From positions 1 through 6,634 of the forward strand of contig JANYHQ010000658.1 of the NCBI GenBank assembly GCA_025358985.1: 6,634 nucleotides of DNA, read 5' to 3'. This DNA is from Acidimicrobiales bacterium (GTDB taxonomy: Bacteria; Actinomycetota; Acidimicrobiia; Acidimicrobiales; JANYDT01). The position numbers and the translations under genes were made by a program. A model generated the notes under the pieces. It did not search any database. It had not been told where the DNA came from and saw nothing but the letters and a program-made list of their open reading frames with translations. Position 1 is the first letter of the stretch; each line of letters starts with the position of its first letter. Below, piece by piece: positions 4,201 through 6,634 of this stretch.

Positions 4201-6634
4201 TGACGTCGACACCGACGGCGAACTTTCGAACGCCCCCGTCACCGAGACAAATCTCGCCTGCGATAGGGAGCCCGGCGATGGGCCGTACGTCGTTCACGAT
4301 GAGACACACGGTCGGCACGTTGGGGGTGAGATCTGCCTCGACCGTGAGGTGTGAGGAGAGCACAAGAGTGAGCTTCGGACCCACCGCAATTGCGGTCCCG
4401 GGAAGGACAGGGTCGAGGAACAGCGCAAGGGCCGCCGCGAGGTCAGAACGGTTCGACCCTGCGCTGAGCCGTGTCAAGAATGCAGTCGGCGTTGCGACGA
4501 GCGCTACGAGTTCGACGATGTCGAAATGTTTCGTCGCTCCGGTCCGTAAATCAAGGGCATCACCAAGGGCGCCGATCGCCGAGCCAACATCGAAGCCGCC
4601 GTGCACTCCAATCGTGACGAGTGCGTCCAGGGCGAGGGGCAGCGCGCGTCTTGCACCGGCAGCCAGATCGCCGAGCCCACCGGGGATCGGGAGCAGTGGC
4701 AACGTCAAGATTGTCGAACCAACCGGGATGCGCGCGGCGGCGTTCACCGTGTTCGAAACGGCGAGATCAATCCCACCGAGCACCGTGGACGGCGTGACTG
4801 GATCGAGCAGGTCGAGGGTGAGAGCAACCACGGGCGAAACGGCCCCGGCGGTCGGCAGTTCGAGGCCGAAGCTGCCTTGGAGTTGGAGCGAGGCGATGCT
4901 CATGGGTGCACTGAGGCCAACCGTTGCTCGCAGTGTGCCCCCATTCGTGGCGCAGCGCAGCTCCAGGCCCCACGGCAACGCAACGGCATTTGCTGGATGT
5001 GAACCCGGCACCAGCGCACGCACAGCCGCAAACACCGACTGGACCCGTGCCGGGTCAACCCGTCCATCGGAGGCACCGAGCGTCGCAGTGCTCAGGAACC
5101 AGGCCGCTGGATCGGCCATCAGTGCGGCCGGGAGCAGGACCCGTCCGCCGACGCGCAGCGTCACTGCGTCGAACAGTGCGCGCATTGCCGGTACTTCTCG
5201 TGCCACGTACTCGGCCATGAGCCGAACGATCTCGGCCGGAGCTACAGATTCGACGAGGCGCAACAGCGCCCCCGTGTCGGGAGTCGGAAGGAGGGGGACG
5301 AGACGGGCGAGGCCCTCGACACCACCGGTTCGCTCGAGTGTCGCGCGCACGGGTACTGCCGCGGCCGTGTCGACCGTCAGCGCGAGTCCAAGGCGCCCGT
5401 GCGATCCGGAGCCAGCACTGGAGTCGAGGTGCACGTCGAGTTCAACACGGCCGCCTCGTTCCACACTAGCTGAGCCGCGAATCGTCGAGCCTCCCATGAG
5501 AGCCAAGCCGGGACCGGTGGTCGACAAGGTCACCCGAAGTGGGTGGGTTGCGTCACCAAGGTCGAGCACGAGCTGTGCGTTGGCGTCGATAGGAACGGTG
5601 ACAACTGTGCCGACGGCCGCGCCCCCAAACCACGATGCGATGGCGTTCACCACATCGCTTTGATGGGTTCGGGCAGTGCCAAGGAGATTTCGTCCATCGA
5701 GGAGTGACTGTTCGATGGGATCGGGCGCGAACGCAAGATGCTGTGTGGCATCGATGGTGGCCAAACCGACGCTGACGAGCAGGTCGAACAGACCGCGCAG
5801 CGGGCCACTCGTGGGCCTCGTGCCGAGAGCCGTAGCGACTTCCCCGAGAAGGACCCGTTCTTCTTGCGAAAGGTGCGAGGCAAGGCCAGTTGCCGGATCG
5901 TCCGACAGCGAGAACAGCCATCTGCCGGTCGACACACCAAGGGCCGCGGCATCGTGGAGTGTCACGGCAAGACGTGTAGAACCGTCGATCAGGTCGACGT
6001 TCAGCGCAGCTTCCATCGAGCGGATCCGCGGGTCGCGGCGAGCCGACGGGATAGAACCCGACGGGCCCCCGACGAGCCAACCTGTCGGCCGGTCGAGGTG
6101 AAGATTTACGCAGAGGCGTGGGTGGTGCGATGCGCCGACACTGGCGTCATCGCCAAAGTCGAGAGGAAGCTCCACGACATCGACGCGGAAGGCGGCCTGA
6201 AAGCGAATGCCACCCGCAGTCACTGGCGCGCTCGAGCCTCGAACTCCGAGGCGAAGCGGTCCCACCGACGATGCAGGAGCCGACCGGGCTCGCACGACCT
6301 CACCGACCAGGCGGCCAAGGCCAAGATCGATCGTGTCGGCGTCAAGGCTGGCCGCAACGGTGGTCGTCGCGACGGTGCCCGGAAGCGTCGGGATGCCCGC
6401 CGGAGCCATGATGTCGTCGATTGGGTAAGGGCCGATACTGGCGAGAGACCCAACGATGGTGCCGCTGCGCCCATCAGCAAGGCCCGTGAGAAGATCGAGC
6501 AGCTCATCGGCTTCGCCGAGCTGTCCGGGTGCGTCCGGTGAGAGCCCGCGCAACGCCTGCACGAGGCGCAATCCATCACCGGAGTCTGCAGCGTCCATCC
6601 AGGTCGGCGGCGCGCCACTCAATGCCGTACCCAG
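1..6634 (-). CDS. Giant DUF6603-domain protein, internal fragment (open at both ends)
   Basis: One reading frame on the minus strand (codons 6634-6632 down to 4-2) has no stop over 2,211 codons, and its translation looks like real protein throughout: alternating hydrophobic and polar residues, many Gly and Asp, few Cys (about a dozen), and aromatic-rich conserved blocks. The middle carries signatures I recognise from the DUF6603 family, a domain of unknown function found in very large bacterial proteins and, as I recall, also in fungi. Layout in window residue numbers: 1-990 strand/helix repeat-like region; 991-1285 beta-rich lead-in; 1286-1639 DUF6603 core; 1640-1791 family-type tail; 1792-2211 C-terminal region. 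No signal peptide can be judged because the N-terminus is missing. No clear membrane helix, Walker motif or catalytic motif is seen. Size is above 2,211 residues and the true length is unknown. No frameshift is apparent. The function is unknown; a structural or binding role is inference. Confidence 0.95.
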   Translation of the reverse strand, partial: MGTALSGAPPTWMDAADSGDGLRLVQALRGLSPDAPGQLGEADELLDLLTGLADGRSGTIVGSLASIGPYPIDDIMAPAGIPTLPGTVATTTVAASLDADTIDLGLGRLVGEVVRARSAPASSVGPLRLGVRGSSAPVTAGGIRFQAAFRVDVVELPLDFGDDASVGASHHPRLCVNLHLDRPTGWLVGGPSGSIPSARRDPRIRSMEAALNVDLIDGSTRLAVTLHDAAALGVSTGRWLFSLSDDPATGLASHLSQEERVLLGEVATALGTRPTSGPLRGLFDLLVSVGLATIDATQHLAFAPDPIEQSLLDGRNLLGTARTHQSDVVNAIASWFGGAAVGTVVTVPIDANAQLVLDLGDATHPLRVTLSTTGPGLALMGGSTIRGSASVERGGRVELDVHLDSSAGSGSHGRLGLALTVDTAAAVPVRATLERTGGVEGLARLVPLLPTPDTGALLRLVESVAPAEIVRLMAEYVAREVPAMRALFDAVTLRVGGRVLLPAALMADPAAWFLSTATLGASDGRVDPARVQSVFAAVRALVPGSHPANAVALPWGLELRCATNGGTLRATVGLSAPMSIASLQLQGSFGLELPTAGAVSPVVALTLDLLDPVTPSTVLGGIDLAVSNTVNAAARIPVGSTILTLPLLPIPGGLGDLAAGARRALPLALDALVTIGVHGGFDVGSAIGALGDALDLRTGATKHFDIVELVALVATPTAFLTRLSAGSNRSDLAAALALFLDPVLPGTAIAVGPKLTLVLSSHLTVEADLTPNVPTVCLIVNDVRPIAGLPIAGEICLGDGGVRKFAVGVDVSSPDLLKIGSTSLFPGASFSIGVDAPRPAGLIEARLWTAAPTAVQRDAILVQLDLATGFALRWRHGGTDTDDPGAAAFGLARAYLIPIAAELILNITEIRDLLEANLLSTGQKLGQLLHPNVLARTSSGGVHYRLSFLDANPDGSFDPLALLTRALSTAANAASAVLGGSASRGLPLPGGVPLAVNLASETDGSGTRYGITLTIPPHKQIELFSTSSARLSIEVVDDWLSDPAITQPVAGAAGIDVLVVRIPTAGTPSIAPRLIMRGVGLRIDKPGGQKLIDLGLTIRSIGLHGYIDKDFDPGTVVRAGGHLELDQFGIPLGNASGNPVASGFMSPSSSAGDAEKLAPAFSPALAIVSKPSGIGVDVSLRAGPGNGPWWLPIQRAFGPLYVEQVGLGVKRSGSTTESISILVDGGASVAGLTVQVDDLEVIIPWATPFQLNTWRLDLAGIGVGYQGGSLSVAGGLRKLDRNGHPDYLGMLRVTFVPYGITAVGGYGVFEDGAGGEYTSFFLFGAVTAPIGGPPAFFVTGLGGGMGVNRRLISPTIEEVDTFILVQCLDPFSSMAQNPMGALDQLGTVFPPERGAIWFAAGLSFTSFSLVYATAVLTVEVHDGLEINLLGLARIALPNPALPMAQVELALQARLSTQEGIFSIKAQLTENSWLINESCRLTGGFAFVLWFKGDMAGQFVVSLGGYHPDFHKPAAFPSVPRLGISWEPGFGVSIKGGSYFALTATCIMAGVELEASYKSSVVWASLEAGVHVLVSWDPFFYDFKAFIRISAGIDIEICFIVCGHVRLGFSFGAEIHVLGPKLRGSVTLDLDVVSVTVHFGPESATNSPEPLPYVAFRDKYLRSGDDDGHVLTASITRGQVPATVTTSGSGTGQNGVADDGSAAKPWRVGPEFAFSVQTRAATNAIPGLTLPMTITNRHLDLGPAGRANVTSTLSVVVRDPNGVDVSSKFTRTPVLGKAPEATWTVLPSKLAPDAKVIDACTGLDLVAKLDIALDAITVAIERTEISTDVKPIPFAVEGRVSTGRGEFALIRAEALVTQRRVSHAVDVAGDTFTVVARLAAGPLGDTRLTRAAQRTDRVAPPRLVALGTGIADTARRPVRTAVVKAPRVLVPKPDITPNPPTVVAWMRADISQAANTPGPVFTVKSDQPRTVAPTLADIQVGLSASLGAWLRLVAQSSSGRSDAATVLPIGRVPVTAAAGLRRERQRSMRVDPILAKATARIDEDLQGPGALVRAGDAIVFEIARSGHDRATKRPRLRATGELAVRIVTLDRSGRPMTDETLHGDARVSATVPEGAQRLVALGGTQTSLSCGWLSESSLVQVDERSYAGPGCMVIAGSLSTFRGHRTTTTSIMRARDAVRGATSVTTTVAHTTRSIVVLFDGNADDAPSITLA
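1262..1717 (-). other. Post-core tail of the DUF6603 module with flexible linker
   Basis: Window residues 1640-1791 follow the core directly. They begin PESATNSPEPLPYVAFRDKY (1640-1659), then HVLTASITRGQV, a low-complexity linker (about 1682-1704), WRVGPEFAFSVQTRAATNAI (1705-1724), LDLGPAGRANVTSTLSVVVR (1738-1757) and KAPEATWTVLP (1776-1786). The order of a helical aromatic segment, then xxTxGQV, then a strand pair ending STxSVVV, then EATW resembles what I recall after the core in other DUF6603 proteins. I therefore treat it as part of the same module rather than a new domain. Boundaries are approximate. Confidence 0.55.
1523..1591 (-). other. Low-complexity Gly/Ser/Thr/Asp linker in the protein
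   Basis: Window residues 1682-1704 read as a short disordered-looking stretch (TVTTSGSGTGQNGVADDG, then SAAKP) lying between two strand-like segments. It lacks aromatic and large hydrophobic residues, unlike the sequence on both sides. It probably forms an exposed loop or hinge in the tail that follows the DUF6603 core. It is in frame and shows no sign of an assembly error. Confidence 0.5.
1718..2779 (-). other. DUF6603 domain core
   Basis: Window residues 1286-1639 carry the family's most distinctive blocks in order: a strand pair YLGMLRVTFVPYGITAVGGY (1287-1306); EYTSFFLFGAVTAPIGGPPA (1316-1335) running into FFVTGLGGGMGVNRRL; RGAIWFAAGLSFTSF (1393-1407); LEINLLGLARIALP (1424-1437); LTGGFAFVLWF (1480-1490); VVSLGGYHPDFHKP and FPSVPRLG (1499-1522); SIKGGSYFALT (1532-1542); SWDPFFYDFKAFIRIS (1574-1589); and a closing run of strands ending in VSVTVHFG (1632-1639). 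The assignment rests on recognition of these motifs, not on a search. The function of the domain is unknown. The pattern is nearly all beta, rich in Gly and aromatic residues, with strands that alternate hydrophobic and polar side chains over long runs. A Cys-x3-Cys pair (1597 and 1601) lies in one late strand. Confidence 0.85.
2780..3664 (-). other. Beta-rich lead-in module of the DUF6603 protein
   Basis: Window residues 991-1285 precede the DUF6603 core and look co-conserved with it. Visible blocks are LIDLGLTIRSIGLHGYID (1091-1108), HLELDQFGIPLGNASGNPVA (1122-1141), APAFSPALAIV (1158-1168), GPWWLPIQRAFGPLYVEQVG (1187-1206), then SISILVDG and LTVQVDDLEV strands, and LDLAGIGVGYQGG (1256-1268) leading into the core. 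I recall the WLPIQR-FGPLY block from other giant DUF6603 proteins, so this part probably belongs to the same extended domain. A flexible Ser/Gly/Asn stretch sits at 1132-1153. No catalytic residues are evident. The exact domain boundary is an estimate. Confidence 0.65.
3665..6634 (-). other. N-terminal part of fragment: repeat-like beta-strand and short-helix region
   Basis: Window residues 1-990 do not match a family I can name. They consist of short strand-like stretches such as LRLGV, LCVNLHLD, LRVTLS, VELDVHLD and VALTLDLLD, separated by Ala/Leu-rich amphipathic helical stretches (for example residues 255-271, 527-543 and 957-978) and by Gly/Pro/Asp turns. Similar orders of segments recur: residues 124-190 (PLRLGV ... 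LCVNLHLD ... GG) and 555-621 (WGLELRC ... VALTLDLLD ... GG) read alike. This suggests divergent tandem modules, although identity is low and I cannot run a self-alignment. The region may start further upstream, outside the window. It could be a stack of beta-sandwich units acting as a stalk or scaffold, which is inference. Coding is secure because the frame stays open and is continuous with the recognised domain downstream. Confidence 0.7.

Noticed and set aside
4379..4441. The hydrophobic stretch LAAALALFLDPVLPGTAIAV (residues 732-751) as a transmembrane helix
   Set aside because: It is interrupted by Asp and two Pro and is flanked by amphipathic strands. It fits a buried helix-turn-strand better than a membrane span.
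4278..5663. A 461-codon open frame on the plus strand
   Set aside because: It lies antisense to the continuous minus-strand frame, and its translation is Arg/Ser/Thr/Pro/Ala-rich without recognisable motifs. Long antisense open frames are common opposite GC-rich coding sequence with biased codon use.
5738..6541. A 267-codon open frame on the plus strand
   Set aside because: It is antisense to the giant gene and rich in Arg, Ala and charged residues with no domain pattern. The opposite strand reads as ordinary strand-rich protein.
1..6634. Inverted repeats, terminators, tRNA-like or CRISPR-like structure
   Set aside because: Reading both strands I found only short GC-rich palindromes such as gtcgac, which are expected at this composition. 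There is no stem followed by a T run, no spaced direct repeats and no non-coding gap.

Overview
The whole window lies inside one very large protein-coding gene on the minus strand. Reading the reverse complement with codons at 6634-6632, 6631-6629 and so on down to 4-2, I translated all 2,211 codons and found no stop. The gene enters and leaves the window open, so its start, its end, its promoter and its neighbours are all outside. The other five frames are broken into short open stretches of Arg/Ser/Pro-rich sequence typical of shadow reading in GC-rich DNA. I see no intergenic gap, RNA gene, mobile element, CRISPR array, terminator or origin.

Residue numbers below count from the first codon in the window (6634-6632), not from the true N-terminus. 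By region: residues 1-990 (3665-6634) are a Leu/Val/Ala/Gly/Asp-rich stretch of beta-strand-like segments broken by short amphipathic helices, with signs of divergent internal repetition. Residues 991-1285 (2780-3664) are a beta-rich lead-in with conserved-looking signatures (WWLPIQRAFGPLYVEQVG; GNPVASGF). Residues 1286-1639 (1718-2779) are the best-conserved part, and I recognise them as the DUF6603 family (GGPPAFFVTGLGGGMGVNRR, LTGGFAFVLWF, SLGGYHPDFHKPAAFPSVPR, SWDPFFYD). Residues 1640-1791 (1262-1717) are the tail that usually follows that core, here with a Gly/Ser/Thr/Asp-rich linker. Residues 1792-2211 (1-1261) are a further C-terminal beta-rich region with two copies of RLVALG.

The organism is a bacterium with DNA of roughly 60-65% GC by eye. 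The base composition and the resemblance to giant DUF6603 proteins that I associate with actinobacteria point to an actinomycete-type source, but composition alone does not prove it. The function of DUF6603 is not known. My reading of the fold, as inference only, is a long chain of antiparallel beta strands alternating hydrophobic and polar residues. That would suit a large structural, groove-forming or surface-active protein better than a classical enzyme. I see no catalytic motif, no ATP-binding loop, no convincing transmembrane helix and no repeat-in-toxin calcium motif in the part present.
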